Positions 1-8,805 of a stretch of DNA of 64,000 nucleotides are shown in pieces (the first letter of the stretch is position 1; each line of letters opens with the position of its first letter). A model generated the notes under the pieces. It was given only the letters and a program-made list of their open reading frames with translations, did not search any database and was not told where the DNA came from. The DNA lies in assembly GCA_017618625.1 (NCBI GenBank), contig JAFZTV010000012.1:1-64000 (forward strand). The letters run 5' to 3'. Both the position numbers and the translations under genes were made by a program. This stretch comes from Bacteroidales bacterium (GTDB lineage Bacteria; Bacteroidota; Bacteroidia; Bacteroidales; P3).

Positions 1-371
1 CCGAACATCTTGCCCTGGTCGCCGGCGCCTTGGTCTTCTTTCTTCTCGCGTTCGACGCCTTGGTTGATGTCGCCGGACTGCTCGTGGATGGTTGATATGA
101 CACCGCACGATTCGGCCTCGAACTTGTATTCGCCTTTGGTGTAGCCGATTTCCTTGATTACGTCGCGGACGGTTTTCTGGATGTCCACGTAGGCTTCGGC
201 CTTGACTTCGCCGCTGACGACGGCGAGGCCGGTGGTGACAAGGGTTTCGCAGGCGACCTTGGACTCAGGGTCCTGGTTGAGGAACTCGTCGAGGATGGCG
301 TCGGAGATTTGGTCGGCCACTTTGTCGGGATGGCCTTCGGAAACGGATTCGGATGTGAAAAAGTAACTCAT
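1..371 (-). CDS. metK: S-adenosylmethionine synthetase, N-terminal part
   Basis: Makes S-adenosylmethionine from methionine and ATP in the cytoplasm. Reading the minus strand from the ATG at 371 gives a protein starting [20 protein letters not shown], the MetK N-terminus. Its GHPDK motif at residues 13-17 is part of the ATP-binding site. About 123 codons are present and the gene runs off the left edge, so the remainder cannot be judged. The start is preceded by a leader of about 190 nt with a -7 box near 569-577, long for a housekeeping gene in this window. Confidence 0.95.
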   Translation of the reverse strand, partial: MSYFFTSESVSEGHPDKVADQISDAILDEFLNQDPESKVACETLVTTGLAVVSGEVKAEAYVDIQKTVRDVIKEIGYTKGEYKFEAESCGVISTIHEQSGDINQGVEREKKEDQGAGDQGKMF

Positions 372-562
372 AGTGTTTGTACTTTTAAATTGTTAATAAA
401 TTGACTGAGGTCGCCCTCAGCCGCGAACGATAACAATGTAAAAGATTTGAATGGTGATTGAAACTAATGTGTTTAGCATTTTTTTGCAGGCTTGCGGAGT
501 GGCGTTATGCGCACTCAATCAGCTTGCTGTGGTTGCAATCATTACAAATCTGTCCACATTTA
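372..562 (-). promoter_or_regulatory. Long metK 5' leader with hairpins
   Basis: No gene is seen here. On the metK strand the segment lies between the putative start point (about 562) and the ATG at 371. It contains a compact hairpin, CTGAGG-GCGA-CCTCAG (about 405-420), 35-50 nt before the start. A second imperfect stem with arms GAGTG and CACTC lies near 496-516. Neither matches a SAM riboswitch that I can recognise, so a regulatory role is inference only. Confidence 0.35.
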
Positions 563-568
563 CAGTTG

Positions 569-577
569 GCAAAGATA
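569..577 (-). promoter_or_regulatory. Bacteroidota-type promoter -7 box for metK
   Basis: The minus strand reads TATCTTTGC, matching the TAnnTTTGC box used by the primary sigma factor of Bacteroidota. No clear -33 TTG is seen. Transcription would begin near 562 and run into metK. Confidence 0.55.
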
Positions 578-619
578 CTTATTTTTGGAAATAAAATGGT
601 AGAGCGGGGAATTTATTTG

Positions 620-628
620 TATTTTTGC
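620..628 (+). promoter_or_regulatory. Bacteroidota-type promoter -7 box
   Basis: TATTTTTGC on the plus strand matches the TAnnTTTGC box. It diverges from the metK promoter and would transcribe the otherwise unexplained 630-1000 interval, starting with the small reading frame at 640. Confidence 0.45.
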
Positions 629-639
629 AGATACAATAG

Positions 640-711
640 ATGGCGGAGAGGATGTGGAAGAGGGTGAAGGACAAGCATGTGTGGCGTTTGGTGGGATTTG
701 GATTCCGGTAA
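640..711 (+). CDS. Candidate 23-residue basic peptide
   Basis: An ATG 11 nt past the -7 box at 620-628 opens a 23-codon frame, MAERMWKRVKDKHVW followed by RLVGFGFR, then TAA. Eight of the 23 residues are Lys or Arg and two are Trp. A run of T follows the stop at about 714-722. The close spacing between promoter and start resembles other genes here with very short leaders, but the frame is short enough to arise by chance and I recognise no family. Confidence 0.2.
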   Translation: MAERMWKRVKDKHVWRLVGFGFR

Positions 712-909
712 AGTTTTTTTTTGAAAGTTGTTGCGGGGAATTTATCTCTGACAATTCTCCGACTTTTGTCTGACATTTGTTTGAGAGAAACTGCTGTGCC
801 GATGCTGTACAGATGCTGTTTAGGTGATGTGCAGAAGGTCGGATGGGGGTTGGACAGGGATGATTATGGACAAAAAAAACATTTGTCGGAGAATATTTTA
901 GGTGTTGGC

Positions 910-942
910 TTTTGTAAATTTAAGATTTTTTTGTACTTTTGT
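910..942 (+). promoter_or_regulatory. Promoter for the exported three-gene cluster
   Basis: A TTTTG at 910-914 and TACTTTTG at 934-941 are spaced as the -33 and -7 boxes of a Bacteroidota promoter. The start point would be near 949, giving a leader of about 60 nt before the ATG at 1012. Confidence 0.5.
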
Positions 943-1011
943 TTCGTATGTTCTGTGGACAATAAGTGCCGTAGAACGATGTAGTGTATTGATAAACTGA
1001 CAATTATAATA

Positions 1012-3048
1012 ATGAGATCTGATTTTAAGAGGATTGTTATAGCCGCGTGTGCGATGTTGGTGGCTGTTTTGCCTGGCGGTCGCGCAGTGGCGCAGGAGAC
1101 AATTTCGTTTCAGGATTCGTATACGCAGAAAATGCAGTCTTTTTTGGCGTCGGACCCGTTGGTGATAACAGGAACGCTGGGCGCCGACGTGAGCGCGCAG
1201 TGGGCGACGGACGACGAATATACGGCTAGCCCGTTGGCATTGGCGATGTATGCGAACATCAACCTGAAGATTTACAACTTCACGCTGCCGATACACTTTA
1301 ACTTCATGGATGTGAGTTTTATGAACTTCGCAGAGGAGGTGAAGAAGAAGGGCTTTATGACGCCTACGATTTCTGTTGGTATGACGCCTACGATTGGGAA
1401 TTGGAAGTTCCACTTGGGTTTCAGCACCATGTCGTTCTCGAAATACACCTACAGCGGATTGCAGTTCTTGGGACTAGGTTTTGAATACCAAGGTAAGCTG
1501 TTGAGGTTGGGCGGATTCGGCGGTACGCTGAAGAGGCCGACGAGGTATAGAGAGTTGGACAGGAGAAGTGCGTTCCAGAGGTATATAGACGATTTGATGG
1601 GGCTTTCGGTGTATGACGACACGCCGCAGTTCAGACGTAACGCCATAGGTGCGAAAATCGGTGTGGGTAACAAGAAAAACTACTTCGACGTGATGTTCCT
1701 GAAGGCGAAGGACGATATCAACTCGTTGGATTCGATTATACCGTATTTCGGTGAGGATGTTTACAGGGATTCGGTGATACAGGCGAAGGAAAACCTGGCG
1801 GTGGGAGCCACGTTGAAGGTGCAGCCGTGGAAATGGATGGTGTTTACGGCGAACGGCGCGATGAGCGTGTTTACGGAAGACATCACCGATCCGGCACTGA
1901 GCATAAGCGGCACGGTGGCAAGCCTTGGTGGCAGCGCGGCCGGAAACGAGAATATCAAACGTTTCGACAACCTTCTGAACGCGCTGAACAAGAGCAAGCT
2001 TTACACGGTGAGGGGTAACACGCAGGTGGCGTTTGCCGGCGACGCGGCGTTGAAACTGACGTTTGATAAGTTCTCGCTGGGTGCCGACTATAAGATATTG
2101 GGACCGAACTACAAGTCGTTGGGTGTCATGTCGAAGCAGCAGAACTTGCAGAGCTTCGGCGGAAACGCATCGGTGAACATGTTCAAGGGTCACGCCATGC
2201 TGAATCTGTCGGGCATGGCGCAGATAGACAACTTCAACAAGTTGCAGATGTTCACGAACAAGGTCTATACGTACAACGGAAGCTTGAGTTCGACGATAGG
2301 GGACTATGTGGGGTTGGCTATGTCGGCGAACGTGGTGCATCAGAAACAGGCAAACGGAGTGCAGGAACTCGACCCGGTCAAGGCTGTAAACCAGTTGACA
2401 TATACGGCTAACGTAACGCCGTCGGTTAACATTTACACGGAGAACTCGCACACGGTGAACCTGAACTTCAACATGGTTGAGTCGAAGAACCTGAACAAGC
2501 AGGCGTCGTCGGACAACGATTCGCGTACCATAACGGTTGGCGCGGGCTATGAGGTATCGTTCGACGCGCTGAACCTCGTGGTGAACGGATCGTATGACTA
2601 CGGTATCTCAAGCAGTAAATACAGCGTCTATAACTCCCACACCTTGGGATACGGGTTGACCTACCAGATTGTGGATGCGGCGAGGGTGAAGCTTGGTATG
2701 ACGTTTGCCGGCTCGGTGGCGTACAACGACATCAAGGAGCAGGGCGATATATCCGATTTGGAAGGCATAGACACTAAGTTGGGTTATGTGACGAAGAATA
2801 CCTACACGATATCGAATATGCAGGAGTTTACGTTCAGCAACATGCTGGCGTTCACGCTGGACACCAAGACCGGTCACAGCGTGTCGCTGTCGGGTTCGCT
2901 GACGAACATGAGTAACCGCGAGCTGATAGCGCAGGTGGTGAGCACCTCGCTGCAGGCGACGGTGTCGTTGGGTTACAGCTACTCGTTTGCGAAGAAGATA
3001 ATAAAGAAAAGGAAGAACAAGGGTGCAAGAATGGAAGAGGACCTTTAA
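1012..3048 (+). CDS. Exported outer-membrane barrel-like protein
   Basis: A 678-residue protein with a signal peptide: basic N-terminus, hydrophobic core over residues 7-25, and a likely cut after the Ala-Val-Ala near residue 27. The mature chain is rich in alternating polar and aromatic stretches and Gly/Asn turns, as expected of outer-membrane beta strands. The C-terminal end is basic and lacks a T9SS sorting domain. I do not recognise a named family. It is first in a same-strand set with the genes at 3095 (46 bp gap) and 8806, all three with signal peptides, which suggests one cell-surface assembly. Confidence 0.7.
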   Translation: MRSDFKRIVIAACAMLVAVLPGGRAVAQETISFQDSYTQKMQSFLASDPLVITGTLGADVSAQWATDDEYTASPLALAMYANINLKIYNFTLPIHFNFMDVSFMNFAEEVKKKGFMTPTISVGMTPTIGNWKFHLGFSTMSFSKYTYSGLQFLGLGFEYQGKLLRLGGFGGTLKRPTRYRELDRRSAFQRYIDDLMGLSVYDDTPQFRRNAIGAKIGVGNKKNYFDVMFLKAKDDINSLDSIIPYFGEDVYRDSVIQAKENLAVGATLKVQPWKWMVFTANGAMSVFTEDITDPALSISGTVASLGGSAAGNENIKRFDNLLNALNKSKLYTVRGNTQVAFAGDAALKLTFDKFSLGADYKILGPNYKSLGVMSKQQNLQSFGGNASVNMFKGHAMLNLSGMAQIDNFNKLQMFTNKVYTYNGSLSSTIGDYVGLAMSANVVHQKQANGVQELDPVKAVNQLTYTANVTPSVNIYTENSHTVNLNFNMVESKNLNKQASSDNDSRTITVGAGYEVSFDALNLVVNGSYDYGISSSKYSVYNSHTLGYGLTYQIVDAARVKLGMTFAGSVAYNDIKEQGDISDLEGIDTKLGYVTKNTYTISNMQEFTFSNMLAFTLDTKTGHSVSLSGSLTNMSNRELIAQVVSTSLQATVSLGYSYSFAKKIIKKRKNKGARMEEDL

Positions 3049-3094
3049 GAAATTGTATAGAAAATTATAGTAAGTCAGACATAAAACAAACATT

Positions 3095-6000
3095 ATGAAA
3101 ATAAAACGTATCTGGTTGATTATGGCGTTGCTGTTCTCCATGGAGACAGTCATGGCACAGGGGGAGATGCAGGTGTCGCTGACAAGGGCGACGGCTGCTC
3201 CGTTCCCGACATCGGCTATGGCGTACTACAACAACCCGATGAATTATTTCAATCTGACCATCACTCCGCTCGACGGGCGTGCTCACGATGTGTTCATCTC
3301 CATGACACTGTCGTCGGATGCCACGACAACGAGGATTTGGACGGACGACCGATTTGTGGGTACGATGCCCAAAATCAACATCCCCTCGATGGGTAAGAGG
3401 ATAGGAAGCACAGAGTTTGTGCAGCATTTCTATCGCCGTCTTAACACAAACCTGTCGGAGACGTATCGAGGAGTAAGCGACCTTACATTGCCGGAGGGAG
3501 CCTACCATCTGTGCATAGAGGTACACGACTATTTCGACACGGCGCAGGTGCTGGGAAGCAACTGTATGCATTTCGATATCTGCTACAGCGGTCAGGCACC
3601 TGAGTTTACGGCGCCTAACCTTACTCCGTCAACAACGGGTGGGTATGACAAACTGGTGCCTTCGAAGAAGACGAACTTCGCCTGGACGGGAGTGTCGAGC
3701 AGCTGTTTCGAGCCGAATGCATTCGAATATGTGATACAGTTTGTGGAGGTCTATCCTGGTCAGAATGTGCAGGAGGCGGTGGACAAAAACCCGGTGCTTA
3801 CGGCATTGGATTGCGGACGCCGCACATTCTTCACGTTTGACTATCAGACGAACCCATATTTGAAACTCGACAGCGGTGGAGTGTATGCTGCGATTGTCGA
3901 GGCGGTGCCGTCGGATCCTGACAGAGTGGTCAACCTGAGCAATGACGGAAAAAGCCAGTATATGGTGTTTGTCTGGTGCGGCCCTAACACAAGCGGTATT
4001 GCGGGCAACACTCGCGGTTCGTCGGGTGGCAGCGGTAGCGGCTCGACTACGGGCAACGGCGACGGAGTGTCGGATTCGAAGATTACGATGAGAGATAACA
4101 AGTCGGCGGTGCTGCGTTCGTTGAGAAAACCTAATATTGTCGATCCGAGGCCGTTCGCGACTGTTGACGGCAACGGAGCTCTCGGAGTTAAGGCCACGCC
4201 GGTGAGCGGCGATTCGGTAAGCAAGGCTGACTATCTTATATCGCTGTATGAATATGTTGGAGACACTGCGGTGTCGATGTCGCGTCCACCGATGAAGCAG
4301 ACAATGCTGTCGAACGTGACGGCGCACGACGGAAATCCGATAGAGATGGTCAGCGACTGGTCGTCGGATCTCGTGAAAGGCACACAGTATCTGCTGACGT
4401 TGAAGTCGGATGTGACTTTCAGATATAACAACACATATCGTATAAGAAGGGTCGATTTTATTGACAAGTTCCCGGAGATAAACCGTTACGACTCTGTGGT
4501 TGTGGTTGAAGGACGCACAGATATGACGAGTGTGGCGATATTCCAGTGGGGCACAGGTGCTGAAGACTACAACGTGCTGACACCGGCAGAGATACTGACG
4601 ATAGGAAGTGGCTCGGTGAGAAATGGTTTTGTAAAACTGAAGAAGAGTGAGTTGAGGAACATGGTGTGGAAAGAGGCTAAGTTTGACGGAAGCCACTCCG
4701 ATTTGGTAGTTTATGACGTGTATGTGTATGATGAAGGAAACGCGGCGAACTCGGTATATGAAAAGACAGGTATAGAGTCGACTAATATAAAATTGGACGA
4801 ACTTTCGACGAAGGTTCTTGCTGGTCATACGTATAAGGTTATCGTAAGGGCTAGAATGTACTATGACCAGGTTGGCTCTGAAAACGCTGTGGAATCGAGA
4901 AGTGTGAGATTTGAAGTTGAGTCGTCGAACGAGTCGTCGTACAACACAATGGATGAGATGTTCCGAATCAAAGGCGGAATGCTTTTCGAGGAGGAGCAGG
5001 TGGAAATGGCTATGAGAGGCCGCACGGCAATGGCTTCGGCGATGGAGCAGAAGTCGGTGCCCGACAGCGCAAAGATGAGTTTCGCCATCGGCGGTAAGGA
5101 CCGTAACGGTAATGCGAGGAAGATAAGCGTTTACCGGGGTTTTAAGTCGGACCGTCTCATCAATGCATCTAAGGGCTCGGAGTCGAATGGTGAGAAGTTT
5201 CATCTTTCGGCCCAGCTTGACATGTTCACTGTTGAAGGAGAACTGTCGAGGTTGCCTTTGGGCGGATGGGGCGGTCCTGTAAAGGTTACGGTAATGGATG
5301 GCGTTTCGGCTACGATGAATGTGGCATTCGGGACGTCGAAAGACAATAATGGCCAGAGTTACGACTGGTGGTACATGTTCGGTGGGGAACAATATGACCA
5401 GCCTGTAAAAGTCGGAGCTCTCAGATGCGGTGGATTCGGTGGCGTGTTTGCTCATAACATGGCAATCGCAAACCCTGCAGTTCTGAACAAATCGGCAAAA
5501 GAACTGGTATCGAGCAACTACGTAGGTGTTGGTTTCACCCCAAGGAAAGATAGCTGGGTGGCCAAAGGCGGCATACAGATGGCGCTCGAAAACAAAGAAC
5601 TGCTAGATGCGTACGGTGTGGTGGTGTTGGCGTTGGAGAACGAGCATTTTTCGCGGATGTATGTCGATATGGGCAAGGAAAAGTTGTCGGCAGACAACAA
5701 ACTGATGATAGGCGGATGTCAGAATATATTTGTATATGAGTTGCTGCGCGACAACCACGTGCTTCACCTGTTGCAGATGCCGGTGGGAGTTAACCACGAG
5801 TTTGCATATACGGGTACGATAAATGAGGGGGAATCGGTTAATGTGGGATTTAAAGGAAACAGTGTTGTTGAGAAATCTTCATCCGTTGGAATGAGCGTGG
5901 TGATGGATATTGAGACGTGGAGGAGCGCCGGTGAAGCGCAGTGCTGTGTAAGAGTGAAGGGCGCAGAGGGGACGACTGTGCGTGTGGGCAATGGAGAGGT

Positions 6001-8749
6001 GCGAGATTTGACTTTGGCGGAAGGTAAACGGCAGCTGCCAGACGCATATAAGCTAGACAAAGACCTTCAGTCTGCGCTGCCGAGTGCAGCGAAGTCTGAG
6101 TCGATGCAGATTAAACCAAGGTCATCGGTTGCCTATGAGGTGAAAAACACCGACACTCGCGAGGGACTATCAATGTCGGACGTGCGGGTGGAATCGAACA
6201 TTAAAGGTAATGGAGAAGATGCTTTGTTAAATGGAGTGATGGGCGCAAGTGTGGCTTTCGAGGGATGGCATGGAAATGTACCTATGGCACAAAGTGTCGC
6301 AGTTGCTGAAGTCGAGAGAAACGAGTCGCACGAGATGGAGAGCGTTGAGGCGCGGACAAAAACCAAAATTGAATCTGGCGACAGCGAATTTGAATTCTTC
6401 GAAGATGTTGAGTTTGCAGGGTCGGACAAGTCATCGGCCAAGGTGTCGCCGTTCTCGCAGTGCGAGTTCGATACCGAGCTGCCACTTACATACAAAGAAA
6501 AAGGCAAGAAGGCTGTTGTCAACGATGTGTTGATTGCGGCTGAAAAAGACAATGGAACCGTTGAGGCTAGAAGATTCTGCGTGGTGGCAGGAAACGGACA
6601 GGATGATGTAAGATATAGTCGTGGAAATGGTAGCGGCAAGATGACGGCTGAAAACGCCGGCGGAGGATTTGCCTCCGGCGAGAAAAACGAGTTGAAATTG
6701 AAATCCAACTTGTATGAGAAACGCCGCGGATTGAATGAATATGAGGACAGGGAGGTGGATGTCTTTACTGGCAAGAGTGGCGCTCCGATGAAGGAAAATG
6801 CCGCCAAGTGGGGGCTGCCTATAGTTGTTGGGCAGGCACAAGAGGTTTCTGTCGAGAAATCTATTGGTTTTGTAACCGAAGACGCTCCATGTACTCTTGC
6901 CGACCAAGTCCTTTTCACATGGCCCTACAACGGTGATCCGTTTGTGCCGTGCGACGAGCTGGATTCGGCTTGCTATATTTTCATGAAACAAAACAGGGAC
7001 GATATTTTCCGTCCGGAGAAGTTGCGCAAAGATGGCAAGGCACTACGTGTGTTCTTGGTCAATCAGGAAAAGGGCCATGCGCAGGCGGTGAACTGCAAGT
7101 ATGAGTATTTCGCTACTGATAAATCCAATGCTGAAGCGGTACCGTATGTTAAGGTCTATATGCCGAAAAACGTATATAGAGTAAAGAATGAGAGCGGCAC
7201 TTTTTCGCCTTGTGTTGTTTCGATGATGATTGTGGATACGGTAGCGTATGGTAAAGCCTATGATGAATATAGCCGCAAGGCTGTCTATACTGGCGAGCCC
7301 GTATCGCAGTATGCGGTGTGCCGTCAGGCCGGTACTCCGGTGTATGACCTCTATTTTAGGCTTGACCACATGTATCCCACCTACAAAACGTTGATGGATA
7401 CTATCTCGGCCGAGTCGGCTAGAATAGGGCAGGGGATAGGCTTCGGGGCAGACAAGGTGACAGTCGATCCTTCAAATGCAGTTATTACGTCACAGCTTTC
7501 AGCCATCAACCTTAATCGATATTTTGCTTTCAGAAACAGGTCATACCTGTTTGACAGCTATAAGCCGTCCGACCCCAATCAATATGCCTCGGGAGTTGTA
7601 CTTCCACCTATTGCGGTGTTGGCTGTGAACGGACGTCAGACTATAGATGATTTGTACAACACGCATATCCCGGAGTGGATGGCTGTGCATGAGTCGTTCT
7701 ATTACCAGTATGCACACTTGCTCTATTTCCAGCAGAAAGCCAAATGGGTAGTTCTCGAAAACAAACCTATCCTTTACGATCCTACGGTGTTGGTGACCGA
7801 TCTTTCGATGCTGGCTCCTGCGTCAATGCGAGTATCGACACGGCAGGGTGGCTTCGCTTCCATGACAGAAACAGAGCTTGGTGAGATATTTACCCTTGGA
7901 AATTCCGTCGATCGTGGCAATCTTACAGCGATTCACGCCACCTATTGGTTCCATGAGGGTTCACAGATGCGCGACGCCTACGACTGGTGTTTGCCTGCTT
8001 TGATGCAGGTGAGTAGCGACCAGGTGCAGCGTGTCACAGCCGCACATTTCACCACGAGCAACCATATCAAGTCTTCGGCTTTTGTTAAAGAACAACCAGT
8101 GATTTGCATTAAGGATGTGGTTTCGCCTGCCATCATGAAGGAAAACAAGGTGTTTGCCTCGTTCTTTGCACAGATACGTTCATACGCCGAGTGGTTTGCC
8201 AACCTTGACGCTAAGGACAGACGTGAGGTTCGTGAGTCGCTTTACACCTACGACAGGCTTCGAGACGCGCAGCCGGTTGTAAAGACTGTGTATCTTACGA
8301 TGGATGCCCCGTTCACGTTGCCCAAAGCCTCGTTGGTTACGGCTTACGACAGCTGGTCGAACGCATTCTCGCAGTTCAAAAGTCGCGATTATTGGTTTGA
8401 CAACTGGATACGTACAAACGCTGTGGCGTCATATCCAGGTGTGAAACCGGCATGGTCGTCGCCATGGTTGGCTTCCAGTTTCAGTGCCAACAATACTTTG
8501 CAATACAAGCAGGCGAGTCGTCGGGCCGAGTATCGCAACTATATTGTCAACCCATACTATCTGACCGTGAAAGGCAGCGAGCGTTCATTCCTCAACACGG
8601 TGTTCGGTATATGCCATGAGGTGCAGAGTGGAGAACAACCCACGCTGAACCACAACGCTTCTGCCGATGTGAGAATATCCATTCATGTGCCTTACAACAA
8701 GGCTGTGAAGAGCTATATATCGCCAGCTATGCAGTTCGTCAATCCATGA
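3095..8749 (+). CDS. Very large exported TANFOR-like protein
   Basis: An 1884-residue protein with a clear signal peptide (MKIKRIWLIMALLFSMETVM, cut after Ala-Gln near 22). The first 150 residues resemble the TANFOR-type repeat first described in Tannerella forsythia proteins: a beta-rich segment ending in a 'LPEGAYHLCIEVHDY'-like strand before a Pro-rich link. A Gly/Ser-rich linker lies around residues 304-325, followed by fibronectin-like beta segments. The middle (about 960-1270) is charged and looks disordered, and the C-terminal 600 residues are again ordered and aromatic-rich. No T9SS tail, lipobox or enzyme motif is visible. It sits between the barrel-like gene and the fibronectin-III gene, probably one operon. 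The TANFOR call is from memory of the pattern. Confidence 0.6.
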   Translation: MKIKRIWLIMALLFSMETVMAQGEMQVSLTRATAAPFPTSAMAYYNNPMNYFNLTITPLDGRAHDVFISMTLSSDATTTRIWTDDRFVGTMPKINIPSMGKRIGSTEFVQHFYRRLNTNLSETYRGVSDLTLPEGAYHLCIEVHDYFDTAQVLGSNCMHFDICYSGQAPEFTAPNLTPSTTGGYDKLVPSKKTNFAWTGVSSSCFEPNAFEYVIQFVEVYPGQNVQEAVDKNPVLTALDCGRRTFFTFDYQTNPYLKLDSGGVYAAIVEAVPSDPDRVVNLSNDGKSQYMVFVWCGPNTSGIAGNTRGSSGGSGSGSTTGNGDGVSDSKITMRDNKSAVLRSLRKPNIVDPRPFATVDGNGALGVKATPVSGDSVSKADYLISLYEYVGDTAVSMSRPPMKQTMLSNVTAHDGNPIEMVSDWSSDLVKGTQYLLTLKSDVTFRYNNTYRIRRVDFIDKFPEINRYDSVVVVEGRTDMTSVAIFQWGTGAEDYNVLTPAEILTIGSGSVRNGFVKLKKSELRNMVWKEAKFDGSHSDLVVYDVYVYDEGNAANSVYEKTGIESTNIKLDELSTKVLAGHTYKVIVRARMYYDQVGSENAVESRSVRFEVESSNESSYNTMDEMFRIKGGMLFEEEQVEMAMRGRTAMASAMEQKSVPDSAKMSFAIGGKDRNGNARKISVYRGFKSDRLINASKGSESNGEKFHLSAQLDMFTVEGELSRLPLGGWGGPVKVTVMDGVSATMNVAFGTSKDNNGQSYDWWYMFGGEQYDQPVKVGALRCGGFGGVFAHNMAIANPAVLNKSAKELVSSNYVGVGFTPRKDSWVAKGGIQMALENKELLDAYGVVVLALENEHFSRMYVDMGKEKLSADNKLMIGGCQNIFVYELLRDNHVLHLLQMPVGVNHEFAYTGTINEGESVNVGFKGNSVVEKSSSVGMSVVMDIETWRSAGEAQCCVRVKGAEGTTVRVGNGEVRDLTLAEGKRQLPDAYKLDKDLQSALPSAAKSESMQIKPRSSVAYEVKNTDTREGLSMSDVRVESNIKGNGEDALLNGVMGASVAFEGWHGNVPMAQSVAVAEVERNESHEMESVEARTKTKIESGDSEFEFFEDVEFAGSDKSSAKVSPFSQCEFDTELPLTYKEKGKKAVVNDVLIAAEKDNGTVEARRFCVVAGNGQDDVRYSRGNGSGKMTAENAGGGFASGEKNELKLKSNLYEKRRGLNEYEDREVDVFTGKSGAPMKENAAKWGLPIVVGQAQEVSVEKSIGFVTEDAPCTLADQVLFTWPYNGDPFVPCDELDSACYIFMKQNRDDIFRPEKLRKDGKALRVFLVNQEKGHAQAVNCKYEYFATDKSNAEAVPYVKVYMPKNVYRVKNESGTFSPCVVSMMIVDTVAYGKAYDEYSRKAVYTGEPVSQYAVCRQAGTPVYDLYFRLDHMYPTYKTLMDTISAESARIGQGIGFGADKVTVDPSNAVITSQLSAINLNRYFAFRNRSYLFDSYKPSDPNQYASGVVLPPIAVLAVNGRQTIDDLYNTHIPEWMAVHESFYYQYAHLLYFQQKAKWVVLENKPILYDPTVLVTDLSMLAPASMRVSTRQGGFASMTETELGEIFTLGNSVDRGNLTAIHATYWFHEGSQMRDAYDWCLPALMQVSSDQVQRVTAAHFTTSNHIKSSAFVKEQPVICIKDVVSPAIMKENKVFASFFAQIRSYAEWFANLDAKDRREVRESLYTYDRLRDAQPVVKTVYLTMDAPFTLPKASLVTAYDSWSNAFSQFKSRDYWFDNWIRTNAVASYPGVKPAWSSPWLASSFSANNTLQYKQASRRAEYRNYIVNPYYLTVKGSERSFLNTVFGICHEVQSGEQPTLNHNASADVRISIHVPYNKAVKSYISPAMQFVNP

Positions 8750-8805
8750 CATGGAAAGTTGGGAATAGAACTCTGTTTATTGAGAACCACTATTGAATAA
8801 AAGAC

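Noticed and set aside
1474..2451. 325-codon minus-strand open frame opposite the barrel-like gene
   Set aside because: It is a shadow of the plus-strand gene: Arg/His-rich composition, no promoter, no homology pattern.
3629..5455. 608-codon minus-strand open frame inside the giant exported gene
   Set aside because: Low-Trp, Arg/His-rich shadow frame; the plus-strand protein has a signal peptide and coherent domains.
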